A program made the position numbers and the translations under genes. The notes beneath the pieces were generated by a model, which searched no databases, was not told where the DNA came from, and was given only the letters and a program-made list of their open reading frames with translations. A stretch of DNA of 64,000 nucleotides from Pseudomonadota bacterium (GTDB lineage Bacteria; Pseudomonadota; Gammaproteobacteria; Steroidobacterales; Steroidobacteraceae): the NCBI GenBank assembly GCA_021792755.1, contig JAJYUA010000020.1, forward strand, positions 1 through 64,000, given 5' to 3'. This document shows positions 27,240 to 35,662 of the stretch, in pieces (the stretch's first letter is position 1; every line of letters begins with the position of its first letter).

Positions 27240-30008
27240 TCAGCGGGCGCGCTGCGACCAGTGGTAACTGAAGGTGAGCTCGATCACCCTCGGGCGCATC
27301 GGGGTCTCGGTGAGAATGAACTGGCGGCGGGAGGTGAACAGGCTCTTGTTCACGTTGGTGAGATTGACCCCATGCAGCGCCAGCGTCCACGCCCCCCTCG
27401 AGACGCCCACCGAGGCATCGTAGGCCGTCCAGGACGGCTGGATGTCCGTCTCGATCTCCCCGGTGGGCGAGTACGAATGCGCGCTGTGCTGGAAGCCCAC
27501 CTGCACGAACGGAAAATACGACCCCATGATCCAGTCGTAGCGCAGCCGCATGTTGCAGCGGAAGGGCGGAGAATTGGCGAGCGGACCGCCGACGGCGCCG
27601 AACACGTTCGGCACCGGTATCGCCTGACCGCCCGCATAGTACTCGGTGATCGGCTTGCCGAAATTGGCGCTGCCCGGGACGTTGTCCGTCAGCACCGGCG
27701 CATTGGTCTGCTGGCCGCTGTTCCAGGAGGCCGCCGCATGCACCGACAGGCCGCGCATCGGCAGCGCATCGATCGCCAGCTCGATGCCCCGCACCCGGTA
27801 ATTGGCGCCATTGGTGGTGAATGTCAGGTTGCCAAAGCCGCATTGCGGGCAGAACACCTGCACCTGCGTGTGGGTCCACATCTCCTGATAGACCGAGCCG
27901 TCCACCTGCAGCCGGTTATCCAGCCAGCGTGTTTTCCAGCCGATCTCGTTGTTTGTCAGGTTATCGGACAGGTAGTCCGCCGGGCGCACCCACTGCGGCT
28001 GGCCGTTCGCGCCGTCGAGGTAGTAGCCGGTGCCGCGATTGAAGCCGCCCGGCCGGAACCCCTGCGAGTAGGTGTAGTACGCCATGATCTGCGGCGTGAT
28101 CCGCCAGGTGAGGTTGGCACGCCCGCGCATGCCGGTCTGCAGCAGGTGATTGGTCGTCGTGAACACCAGATTCGGATCGTTGACCAGCGGTCCGAGCGCG
28201 TTGACATTGCCCTTGTCGGCCGGGTTGAAGTCCGTCACGTTGGACGTCAGGCACTGGCCGTAATAGCTCGATGCGGTGAACTTCTTGCAATAGAAGCTGC
28301 CCATCGAGCCGCCCACCTCCGAGTTCGACATGCGGAAGTAGCGCGCGCCGGCGGTGATGATCAGCCTGTGCGGCACGATGTCGAAGCTGCCGGAGAAGTA
28401 GATCGCCCGCTGGATGAAGGTGCGCTCGCTGTCGTCGAAGAACGCCGGCTGGGTCGGGAAGCCGTTGGGACCGGACTGATAGGGCATGGCGGGGAAGGTC
28501 ACCTTCGGCAGGAAGCAACCGGTGGTCGCGCCGGTCGGCGAGCAGTCCGGCAGGGTGTTGTAGTTCCACTGGGTGAGGCCGTAGAGCTTGTAGTCCTCGT
28601 AGTACAACCCGACCAGGCCCCGCAGCCGCCAGTCACTCGGCGTGCTGAGGCGTATCTCCTGGGAGAAGTGCGTATTGTGCGTCGTGTCGTGCCAGGCCGA
28701 CCGCGGTGAGTTGCAGGTCGCACCGGCGTTGCCGCTGGTCGCGCTGTAGGAGACGCCCGTGCACTGATAGTAATAGCCGTACCGGCCGCGGGCATAGTTG
28801 GTGTAATCGCCGACCTGCTGGGTATGGCGATCGAGATACGCGCCGGCATAGACGAGGCTCAGCGGCCCCACCTTGCCGTCGACCCGCACCTCGGTGTTCT
28901 CCCAGTGGTCCCTGTCGTAGGAGGGATTGAACAGGTTCACCGACAGCGGCGGCAGCGACACGCCCTGATAGGGGCCGGCAATGATGCCGGAGGGATGTTG
29001 CGCATCGATGCTGCCCGGGACGACGTATGCCTGCGCCGAGCCCACGTTCGGTCCGTAGCTGGCGTAGGGCATCTCGTAGAACACCCCTTGCGCGTTCATG
29101 TCCTGGTACATCTCGCTGAGCAGCACGCTCCAGCGGTCGTTGATCTTGTATTTCAGCTCCAGGCGGCCGCCGCCGTAATCGACCGGATTGATGGCGTTGC
29201 CGGCGATCTGGAAGTTGTTGATCGTCACGCTGTTGGTCGGCACCACGCCGCCGTTCTCGTACACGAGGCCGACGTCGTGCGGGCTGCGACTGAAGGTCGC
29301 CGGCAGGTTGTTGATATACCCGCCGCGATGGTCGGTGAACCACACCAGTCGCGCGGCGAATCTGCCGGGAATGATGGGCCAGTTGAACACCGCGCTCATG
29401 TGATGGTTCGGGTCGCCGTGCGCGGTGATGCCGTAGGCGCCGTTGACGTTCACCTCGTACCGGCGCAGGTTCGGCTTGTTGGTGATGTAGCGCACCACGC
29501 CGGCCTCGGCGCCGGCACCGAAGAGCGTCCCCTGCGGGCCTTCCAGCACCTCGATACGCTTGAGGTCGACCGCGTAGACATTCAGGTCGCGGCCCGGCTG
29601 CATGACCGAGGAGTCATCGAGATACACCGCCACGTTCGGGAAGGAGCCCACGGTGCCCTGGCCTTGGGCGCCGACGACGCCGTCGGACAGCCCGCGCATG
29701 AATATGATGCCGTTGCCGGGCCCCGCGCTGGCCGTGGTGACGTTCGGCAGGTACTTCACGAATTGCGAGAAGGTCTGCACGTTCAGCTGCTGCAGCGTCT
29801 TGCCGGTGAGGGCCTCCATGGTGATTGGCACGGATTGGATGTTCTGCGCACGGTGTTGCGCGGTAACGACAACCTCTTGCAACTGTGGCGCGCCGGCCGC
29901 GGAGGCCGCCGCTGCGGTGCCGTTGGCGTTGGCCGCGAGCGCCGCGTGGGCGGCCGATGCGCTCAGAATGGCGGCTACGGTGCGTGAGAGCTTGTGGTTC
30001 GGTGTCAT
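27240..30008 (-). CDS. TonB-dependent outer-membrane receptor 3
   Basis: A 922-residue receptor starting at ATG 30008 with AGAGG upstream. The signal peptide (HKLSRTVAAILSASAAHAA, cleavage near ALA-AN) closely matches that of receptor 2. A TonB-box-like QEVVVTAQHR, the plug motif VLEGPQGTLFGAGAEAGVVR and the barrel follow, with FCPQCGFGN matching the CPxC site of receptor 2. The barrel end RPRVIELTFSYHW carries a SQRAR tail. It is transcribed away from the GMC/MFS pair across a shared promoter region that contains an AraC-type direct repeat. It likely imports the substrate used by that pair; this is inferred. Confidence 0.92.
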   Translation of the reverse strand: MTPNHKLSRTVAAILSASAAHAALAANANGTAAAASAAGAPQLQEVVVTAQHRAQNIQSVPITMEALTGKTLQQLNVQTFSQFVKYLPNVTTASAGPGNGIIFMRGLSDGVVGAQGQGTVGSFPNVAVYLDDSSVMQPGRDLNVYAVDLKRIEVLEGPQGTLFGAGAEAGVVRYITNKPNLRRYEVNVNGAYGITAHGDPNHHMSAVFNWPIIPGRFAARLVWFTDHRGGYINNLPATFSRSPHDVGLVYENGGVVPTNSVTINNFQIAGNAINPVDYGGGRLELKYKINDRWSVLLSEMYQDMNAQGVFYEMPYASYGPNVGSAQAYVVPGSIDAQHPSGIIAGPYQGVSLPPLSVNLFNPSYDRDHWENTEVRVDGKVGPLSLVYAGAYLDRHTQQVGDYTNYARGRYGYYYQCTGVSYSATSGNAGATCNSPRSAWHDTTHNTHFSQEIRLSTPSDWRLRGLVGLYYEDYKLYGLTQWNYNTLPDCSPTGATTGCFLPKVTFPAMPYQSGPNGFPTQPAFFDDSERTFIQRAIYFSGSFDIVPHRLIITAGARYFRMSNSEVGGSMGSFYCKKFTASSYYGQCLTSNVTDFNPADKGNVNALGPLVNDPNLVFTTTNHLLQTGMRGRANLTWRITPQIMAYYTYSQGFRPGGFNRGTGYYLDGANGQPQWVRPADYLSDNLTNNEIGWKTRWLDNRLQVDGSVYQEMWTHTQVQVFCPQCGFGNLTFTTNGANYRVRGIELAIDALPMRGLSVHAAASWNSGQQTNAPVLTDNVPGSANFGKPITEYYAGGQAIPVPNVFGAVGGPLANSPPFRCNMRLRYDWIMGSYFPFVQVGFQHSAHSYSPTGEIETDIQPSWTAYDASVGVSRGAWTLALHGVNLTNVNKSLFTSRRQFILTETPMRPRVIELTFSYHWSQRAR

Positions 30009-30326
30009 GCGCCTACCTCTGCACGTTATGAACGTTTCTTGGGCATGAACCGGGTTCTTTACCGCGCCTTTCCCCCCGGGACATGCCGCGCGCCGGAGCG
30101 CTCCGGTCTGATGCCGATCATGGTCGCGCATGCCACCGATGGGTGACATGTGAGATTACGACGCCCATGTTGCGGCATTACGACATGGCGCTGCAGAGAG
30201 TTCCATAGATGCCGAGGCGATCCAAGCCGAGAATTTCTATGGCGGCATCGGGAAAAAGCATGGTCTGTCCGCCTGCGGGTTCGTATGCTGGCGGCAGGGG
30301 CCGCGCTGCGTGCGGCCGAAACACCG
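30009..30326. promoter_or_regulatory. Divergent promoter region of TonB receptor 3 and GMC oxidoreductase 2
   Basis: No gene is seen in these 318 bases. The region holds the receptor ribosome site, the small palindrome GAACCGGGTTC near 30047-30057, and the 8-bp direct repeat ATTACGAC at 30155-30162 and 30177-30184. The repeat is the best candidate operator for control of both divergent units. Confidence 0.5.
30155..30184. promoter_or_regulatory. Direct repeat ATTACGAC, 22-bp phased (putative AraC-type operator)
   Basis: ATTACGAC occurs at 30155-30162 and 30177-30184, exactly 22 bases apart, about two helical turns. Short direct repeats with this phasing are what AraC-family dimers bind, and three GlxA-type AraC regulators are in the window. 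It lies about 150 bases from both divergent start codons. Confidence 0.4.
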
Positions 30327-31946
30327 ATGGCGCAATACGACTACATCATCGTCGGTGCCGGATCCGCGGGCTGCGTGCTGGCACGACGTCTGAGCGAGAC
30401 GGGGCGGCGTGTGCTGCTTCTCGAAGCGGGCGGGTCGGACCGAAGTCTCTGGATCCGCGTCCCGATCGGGTATGCGCGTACGTTTACCGATCCGCGATAC
30501 AACTGGATGTACCAGGCCGAGCCCGATCCCGGACTCGACCAGCGCAGCGCGTATTGGCCGCGGGGCAAGGTGCTCGGCGGCTCGAGCTCCATCAACGCCA
30601 TGGTGTTCGTGCGCGGACAGCCGGGCGATTACGATGACTGGCGCTCGGCGGGCAATCCCGGCTGGGGATGGGCCGATGTGCTGCCTTACTTCAGGAAGCT
30701 CGAGGATCACCCGCTCGGTCCTTCGGAATGGCATGGCGCGGGCGGACCGGTGCGCATCCGCGATCCGGCCGACGCCGTGCATCCGCTGTGCTCAGCATTC
30801 ATCGCGGCGTGCGCCGACATCGGCATCCGCACGACCGGCGATTTCAACGGTGCGCACCCCGAGGGCGCCGGCCTCTGGCAGGTCACGATCCATGACGGGG
30901 CGCGCGTCTCGGCCGCCAGCGCCTATCTGCGCGCGGCGCCGCGCCGGCCCGGCCTGCGCCTCGCCCTCGGGACGCACGCGTGCCGGGTGCTCTTCGAGGG
31001 CACGCGGGCAACGGGCGTCGAATACATCCGTGCGGGCGTGCGGCAGCGCGCGAGCGCCCGCGAGGTGATCCTGTCGGCCGGCGCCATCGGCTCCCCGCAG
31101 TTGCTCGAGCTCTCAGGGATAGGGGATGCGGCGCTGCTCGGGCGCTTCGCCATCCCGGTCGTGGCGGCGCTGCCGGCCGTCGGACAAGGGCTGCAGGATC
31201 ATGTGTGCGTATCCTATTTCTACCGCTCCAGGGTTCCCACCCTCAACGACGAGCTCGGTCCCCTGAGCGGCAAGCTCAAGGCGGCGCTGCGCTATGCGCT
31301 GCGCCGCGACGGCCCGCTCGCGATGAGCGTCAACCAGGCGGGCGCCTTCGTGCGCAGCCGTCCCGGGATCGAGCGCCCGAACCTGCACATCTACTTCAAT
31401 CCCGCCAGCTACTGCACCACCACTCACGGCCAGAGCCGCCGGCTCATGAACCCCGATCCTTTCCCGGGCTTTCTGATGTCCTTCAACACCTGCCGGCCCA
31501 CGAGCCGCGGGAGCGTTCACATCCGCAGCGCCGATCCGCTCGCAAGCCCGGCGATTGCGCCGAACAGCCTTGCCACCGCCGAGGACATCGCGGATGTATA
31601 CGAGGGGGCGCGCCTGCTGCGGCGCATCGCCGGCGCGGCGCCGCTCGCGCGCCTCACCGAGTGCGAGCGCCTGCCCGGGGAGCAGGTCCGCACCGACGCC
31701 GAGGTGCTGGCGGATTTCCGCCAGCGCGCCGGCTCGGTGTTCCACCCGTGCGGCACGTGCGCGATGGGGCCGGATCCGGCACACTCGGTGGTCGACGCGC
31801 GGCTGCGGGTGCATGGCATTCAGGGGCTGCGAGTGGTCGACGCGTCGGTGTTTCCCTCGGTCACCTCCGGCAATATCAACGCTCCCACCCTGATGGTGGC
31901 CGAGAAAGCCGCCACCCTCATCCTAGAGGACGGCGGCGCACGGTGA
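30327..31946 (+). CDS. GMC oxidoreductase, choline dehydrogenase-like (second copy)
   Basis: A 539-residue flavoprotein with FAD motif YIIVGAGSAGCVLARRLSE at the N-terminus, GMC signature PRGKVLGGSSSINAMVFVRG, and active-site histidine in FHPCGTCAMG (about 473) with Asn in GNINAPT. It is clearly a relative of BetA but diverged from it, so it may oxidise another alcohol, such as a choline analogue. The ATG at 30327 gives the normal family N-terminus. The MFS gene follows after 15 bases, so the two form an operon opposite TonB receptor 3. Confidence 0.87.
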   Translation: MAQYDYIIVGAGSAGCVLARRLSETGRRVLLLEAGGSDRSLWIRVPIGYARTFTDPRYNWMYQAEPDPGLDQRSAYWPRGKVLGGSSSINAMVFVRGQPGDYDDWRSAGNPGWGWADVLPYFRKLEDHPLGPSEWHGAGGPVRIRDPADAVHPLCSAFIAACADIGIRTTGDFNGAHPEGAGLWQVTIHDGARVSAASAYLRAAPRRPGLRLALGTHACRVLFEGTRATGVEYIRAGVRQRASAREVILSAGAIGSPQLLELSGIGDAALLGRFAIPVVAALPAVGQGLQDHVCVSYFYRSRVPTLNDELGPLSGKLKAALRYALRRDGPLAMSVNQAGAFVRSRPGIERPNLHIYFNPASYCTTTHGQSRRLMNPDPFPGFLMSFNTCRPTSRGSVHIRSADPLASPAIAPNSLATAEDIADVYEGARLLRRIAGAAPLARLTECERLPGEQVRTDAEVLADFRQRAGSVFHPCGTCAMGPDPAHSVVDARLRVHGIQGLRVVDASVFPSVTSGNINAPTLMVAEKAATLILEDGGAR

Positions 31947-31961
31947 GAAGGCGGGCGGCGC

Positions 31962-33314
31962 GTGAGTGAGGTGCGTGGCGGTGCGAGTGCCGATATGGAG
32001 CCTGTCGCGGCGTCGCACGCGCATGCCACGCCAGCGGAGGAGGCCACCAGCCTGGCGCAGCGGTGGTATGTCGCCTCCATGATGTGCCTGGTCTACACGC
32101 TCAGCATCTCCGACCGCTACTCGATCTCGACCGTGCTCGAGCCCATCCGGCTGCAGCTGCATCTCTCGGACGCCAATGTCGCATTTCTCACGGGCGTCTC
32201 GCTCGCTCTCTTTTACGTGTTCTTCGGCTTTCCACTGTCGTGGCTGATCGACCGCTACAGCCGCCGCAACATCATCGGCGCATCGCTCATCGCCTGGTCG
32301 GCGTTGACGACGGCTACGGGCGTGGCCCGCGGCTACGGCCAGCTTCTCTCGGCGCGCATCGGCGTCGGCGTCGGAGAGGCCGGCGGCACGCCGGGCGCCA
32401 ACTCGCTCCTGTCGGATTATTTCCCCGCGGCACGCCGGCCCATGGCGCTGCAAGTGTTCGCGCTCGGCGCGCCGATCGGCGCCTGGATCGGCTCGCAGAT
32501 CGCAGGTGCGCTCGCCTACCGCTTCGGCTGGCGAGCCATGTTCCTGCTGCTCGGCCTCCCCGGCGTGATCGCCGGCGCGCTCATCTTCCTCACCATCCGC
32601 GAGCCGCGCCGCGGACGGCTCGATGCGCACGCCCATGCGCCCGCCCCGCCCGTCCGCGACACCCTGCGATTTCTCTGGAGTCAGCGCTCGGCGGTGCACC
32701 TGATGGTGGCGGGCGCGATCACGGCGCTCTGGGGATGGGGCCTCATGTGGTGGACACCCGCGTTCCTCATGCGCGCCTACTCGCTCAACGTCGCGCAGGC
32801 GGGCGCCATCCTCGGGCCCGTGCACCTCATCGGGGGAAGCGCCGCGATGATCGGCAGCACCTGGCTGCTCTCTCGCCCGGCATTTGCCGATCCGCGCCGC
32901 ATCGTGCGCTGGCTCGGCGGATACGTCGGCTTCGCGACCATCGTCACGGCCGTGATCTACTCCACCTCCTCGCTCACACTCACCCGCTGGCTCTTCTGGC
33001 TGTACATCCCCGCGCTCTACGTCTACATCGGCTCGAGCTTCGGCATCCTCAACAACCTCGCCCTGCCGAGGATGCGCGCCATGTACTGCGCCATCACGCT
33101 GTTCATCGCCAATGTCTGCAACCTCATCATCGCGCCCCAGGCGGTCGGCTTCCTGAGCGACTGGTTCGCGCCGCACGGGCAGCCGACGGCGATGTCGCTG
33201 CGCCTGGCGATGCTGTGCCTCGTGCCGACGGGCTTCTGGGCGAGCTGGCACTTCTTCCGCTGCGCGCGCGATCTGCTCGCGGACGAGGGACGCGCCAAGA
33301 GCATCGCCGCTTAG
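31962..33314 (+). CDS. MFS transporter, spinster-like
   Basis: A 450-residue membrane protein with about twelve helices. The segments LSISDRYSISTVLEPI, PLSWLIDRYSRRN and RIGVGVGEAGGTPGANSLLS are typical of the spinster-like/ACS-related MFS group common beside TonB receptors in sphingomonads and relatives. It starts at GTG 31962, 15 bases after the GMC gene, so both are probably one transcription unit for a shared substrate. Its TAG stop overlaps the convergent MttB-family stop (TTAG). Confidence 0.85.
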   Translation: MSEVRGGASADMEPVAASHAHATPAEEATSLAQRWYVASMMCLVYTLSISDRYSISTVLEPIRLQLHLSDANVAFLTGVSLALFYVFFGFPLSWLIDRYSRRNIIGASLIAWSALTTATGVARGYGQLLSARIGVGVGEAGGTPGANSLLSDYFPAARRPMALQVFALGAPIGAWIGSQIAGALAYRFGWRAMFLLLGLPGVIAGALIFLTIREPRRGRLDAHAHAPAPPVRDTLRFLWSQRSAVHLMVAGAITALWGWGLMWWTPAFLMRAYSLNVAQAGAILGPVHLIGGSAAMIGSTWLLSRPAFADPRRIVRWLGGYVGFATIVTAVIYSTSSLTLTRWLFWLYIPALYVYIGSSFGILNNLALPRMRAMYCAITLFIANVCNLIIAPQAVGFLSDWFAPHGQPTAMSLRLAMLCLVPTGFWASWHFFRCARDLLADEGRAKSIAA

Positions 33315-34840
33315 CTCACCGGCGGCGCGCCGCCCTCCTCCGTGCGCCGCGCGATGAACTCATCGAGCGCCTGCGCGCAGGCCGCCGCCGATGCCGGCGG
33401 CGTGAACTGCGCCAGCACCTGTTTCCACTTGTCCCGCGCCCGCTCCGGGGCGGTACGCTCGCCGTTTTCCTGCCAGGTGCCGAAGTTGGACACATCCGCG
33501 ATCAGCGGCTCATAGAACGCGGTGCGATAGCGCGCCATGGTGTGCGCCGCGGAGAAGAAATGGCCGCCGGGCGGCACCTCGGCGATCGCCCCGAAGCCGA
33601 GCGTATCCTCGTCCGCCGGCGGCGCCACGCACAGCTCCGCCAGCATCTGCAGCACCTCGATGTCGGTGATGCACTTCTCGTAGGAGTTGGTGAGCCCGCC
33701 CTCCATCCACCCGGCCGCGTGGATGCAGACGGTCGCCCCGGCGAGCACGCTTGCCCACAGCGAGAACTGCGTCTCCCAGGCCGACTGGGCATCGACCACG
33801 TTGGCCGCCGTGCCGGCCCCGGCCCGCCAGGGCAGCCCCACGAGCCGGGCGAGCTGGCCGGCCCCGAGTGTCGCCTGCAAGTGAGTCGGAGTGCCGAAGG
33901 CCGGAGCGCCGGATTTCATATCCACATTGGAAAGAAAGCTGCCATAGAGCGCGGGAGCGCCGGGGCGCGCGAGTTGCGCGAGCGTGATGCCGGCGAGCGC
34001 CTCGGCGTGCTGCAGCGTCAGGGCGCCGGCGACCGTGATGGGCGCCATCGCGCCGGCCAGGCAGAACGGGGTGATGATCGCGAGCTGGCCGTTGCGGGCG
34101 AAGTCGATGAGGCCCTGCGCCATCGAGTTATCGAGCGTGCGCGGGGAGTTGCTGTTGATCACGGTGTAGGCGTAGGCCCCGGCCCGGAACCGTTCCTCGG
34201 ACAGGCCGCGGGCCAGGCGGATCATGGCAAAGCAATCCTCCACCTGGCCGCGGCCGCGTGCGGACACCTGCGGCATCTTGTCGGACAGGGTCAACTGCAC
34301 ACGCATGGTGGCATAGTGGCGCACGTGCACCGGCACGTCCTGCGCCTCCACGTGGTTGCCCAACATGTGCAGCACCTCAAAGTGCTGACTGAGCTTGGTG
34401 AGATCGGTCAGATCGGCGAGCGATCCGGGCCGCCGCCCGCGATCGAGGTCGCTCGCGTTCGGGCAGCTCGAGCCGCCGATGAACAGCAGCGACCCGGGTG
34501 CGAACTCGACCGCACGCCCCGGATCGGCGCCGAAGCCCCGGAAGGCCCGCGGACAGCGCTCGAGAGCGTGCCCGATGATCTCGCGCCCCAGGCGCACCAT
34601 CTCGGTGTCCTCGTCGACCAGCGCTCCGGCCCTGCGGTAAAGAGCGCGCGCCTCCGCAAGCAGCACCTTGATGCCGAGCGTCTCGTTGATCCGCAGCGCG
34701 CTCTCGTGCATCGCAGCCACCGCCTCATCCGAATACACCCGCTGCGGCGTGAACGGATTGCGCAACTGCCGGTAATCGCTCCGGCGGGCGGGCGGGCGCT
34801 CTTGCGCGGACTGGCCGGGATGACGTCGGTTGTGCCTCAT
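33311..34840 (-). CDS. Trimethylamine methyltransferase (MttB) superfamily protein 1, non-pyrrolysine
   Basis: A 509-residue MttB-fold protein with family blocks such as TVINSNSPRTLDNSMAQGLI, ITPFCLAGAMAPITVAGAL, GSFLSNVDMKSGAPAFGTP and HAAGWMEGGLTNSYEKCITD. Known members of this superfamily move a methyl group from trimethylamine, glycine betaine, carnitine or proline betaine to a corrinoid protein. The frame has no internal amber codon, so it is the pyrrolysine-free type. No corrinoid protein or reactivase gene is in the window. It lies downstream of the sarcosine oxidase operon on the same strand after a 211-base gap, so demethylation of a betaine feeding into that pathway is likely. Confidence 0.87.
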   Translation of the reverse strand: MRHNRRHPGQSAQERPPARRSDYRQLRNPFTPQRVYSDEAVAAMHESALRINETLGIKVLLAEARALYRRAGALVDEDTEMVRLGREIIGHALERCPRAFRGFGADPGRAVEFAPGSLLFIGGSSCPNASDLDRGRRPGSLADLTDLTKLSQHFEVLHMLGNHVEAQDVPVHVRHYATMRVQLTLSDKMPQVSARGRGQVEDCFAMIRLARGLSEERFRAGAYAYTVINSNSPRTLDNSMAQGLIDFARNGQLAIITPFCLAGAMAPITVAGALTLQHAEALAGITLAQLARPGAPALYGSFLSNVDMKSGAPAFGTPTHLQATLGAGQLARLVGLPWRAGAGTAANVVDAQSAWETQFSLWASVLAGATVCIHAAGWMEGGLTNSYEKCITDIEVLQMLAELCVAPPADEDTLGFGAIAEVPPGGHFFSAAHTMARYRTAFYEPLIADVSNFGTWQENGERTAPERARDKWKQVLAQFTPPASAAACAQALDEFIARRTEEGGAPPVS

Positions 34841-35051
34841 GCGGTGCCGCCGGTCGTGAACGACTTACCGCGCCACTATACAATCCAGCCGTTCCGGACG
34901 TATCGGCCGGACTGATTCAGAAAACTCATGGGGCTATCGCGCCGCGGCATGCACGCGGCCGGCCGATGCTCGCCCGCGCGGGGGCGCCGCACTGCGCACC
35001 GCTGCCATCGCGGGCGGCCGCAGCACCTGCGGCAGCGGGCCGGACAGGTCC

Positions 35052-35657
35052 CTAGCGCGTCTCGAACACGAACCCGAACTCCGCGGCGCTGTCATGCACC
35101 GCCCGATACAGGCTCTGGGCGAAACTGCGGCCGACGGACAGCTCGAACGCCGCCTCGCCCCGGCCTGTGTCCTCCAGGCGCCACAGCGTCACCGCCATGT
35201 GCTCGGCCACAGTCTGGGCAACGTCGTCCACTTGGAAGCTGCGCTCGTGCAGATCAACGGGTACCAGCTTGGCCAGAGCCTCCCTCACCCTCGCGCCGGC
35301 GAGACGCAGCATGACGTAGGCATCGCTCAGGTCGACCACTGCGGCGTGGCCCCCGATCGAGTCGCGCAAACCGGCGGCGAAGGCGTTGCCGGCGCTCTCG
35401 CAAGTCATCAACCAGCACTCGGGACCGACGCCGGCCGCGGCGAGATCCCCTGAGCGCATGCGCCGGGGTCCCGCCGGCAGGGCGAGATGCAAGCGCTTGT
35501 GGACCAGCTGCTCGAGCGCGGCCAACTGCCGGTTGCGGGCCGTGATCCGCGCGATGCCGAGTCCCTCGCGCTCGCCCGCGACCACGCCCTCTCCGGTCCC
35601 CGCGCTCGCGGGCATGGCGGCGAACGGCGAGAGCGGACCGTACGCAGAATCAACCAT
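35052..35657 (-). CDS. soxG: Sarcosine oxidase gamma subunit
   Basis: The 201-residue gamma subunit of heterotetrameric sarcosine oxidase. The sequence is weakly conserved in this family, but the C-terminal pattern LSVGRSFAQSLYRAVHDSAAEFG and the position after soxA, with only 5 bases between them, identify it. The ATG at 35657 is chosen because it fits both length and spacing. It is the last gene of the bla-like, soxB, soxD, soxA, soxG unit. Confidence 0.88.
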   Translation of the reverse strand: MVDSAYGPLSPFAAMPASAGTGEGVVAGEREGLGIARITARNRQLAALEQLVHKRLHLALPAGPRRMRSGDLAAAGVGPECWLMTCESAGNAFAAGLRDSIGGHAAVVDLSDAYVMLRLAGARVREALAKLVPVDLHERSFQVDDVAQTVAEHMAVTLWRLEDTGRGEAAFELSVGRSFAQSLYRAVHDSAAEFGFVFETR

Positions 35658-35662
35658 GCGGC

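Noticed and set aside
26998-27267. Small plus-strand frame with GGAGGA upstream between the DMGDH-like gene and receptor 3
   Set aside because: It runs antisense into the receptor end, is Pro/Arg-rich and has no domain; the purine run is probably chance.
33311-34840. Pyrrolysine use in the MttB-family genes
   Set aside because: None of the three MttB-like frames contains an internal amber codon, and no pyl genes are seen.
35041-35062. CCTAGCG near the soxG end as another copy of the 17-bp motif
   Set aside because: The CTAG here is part of the soxG stop region, the rest of the motif does not match, and no gene follows in the right direction.
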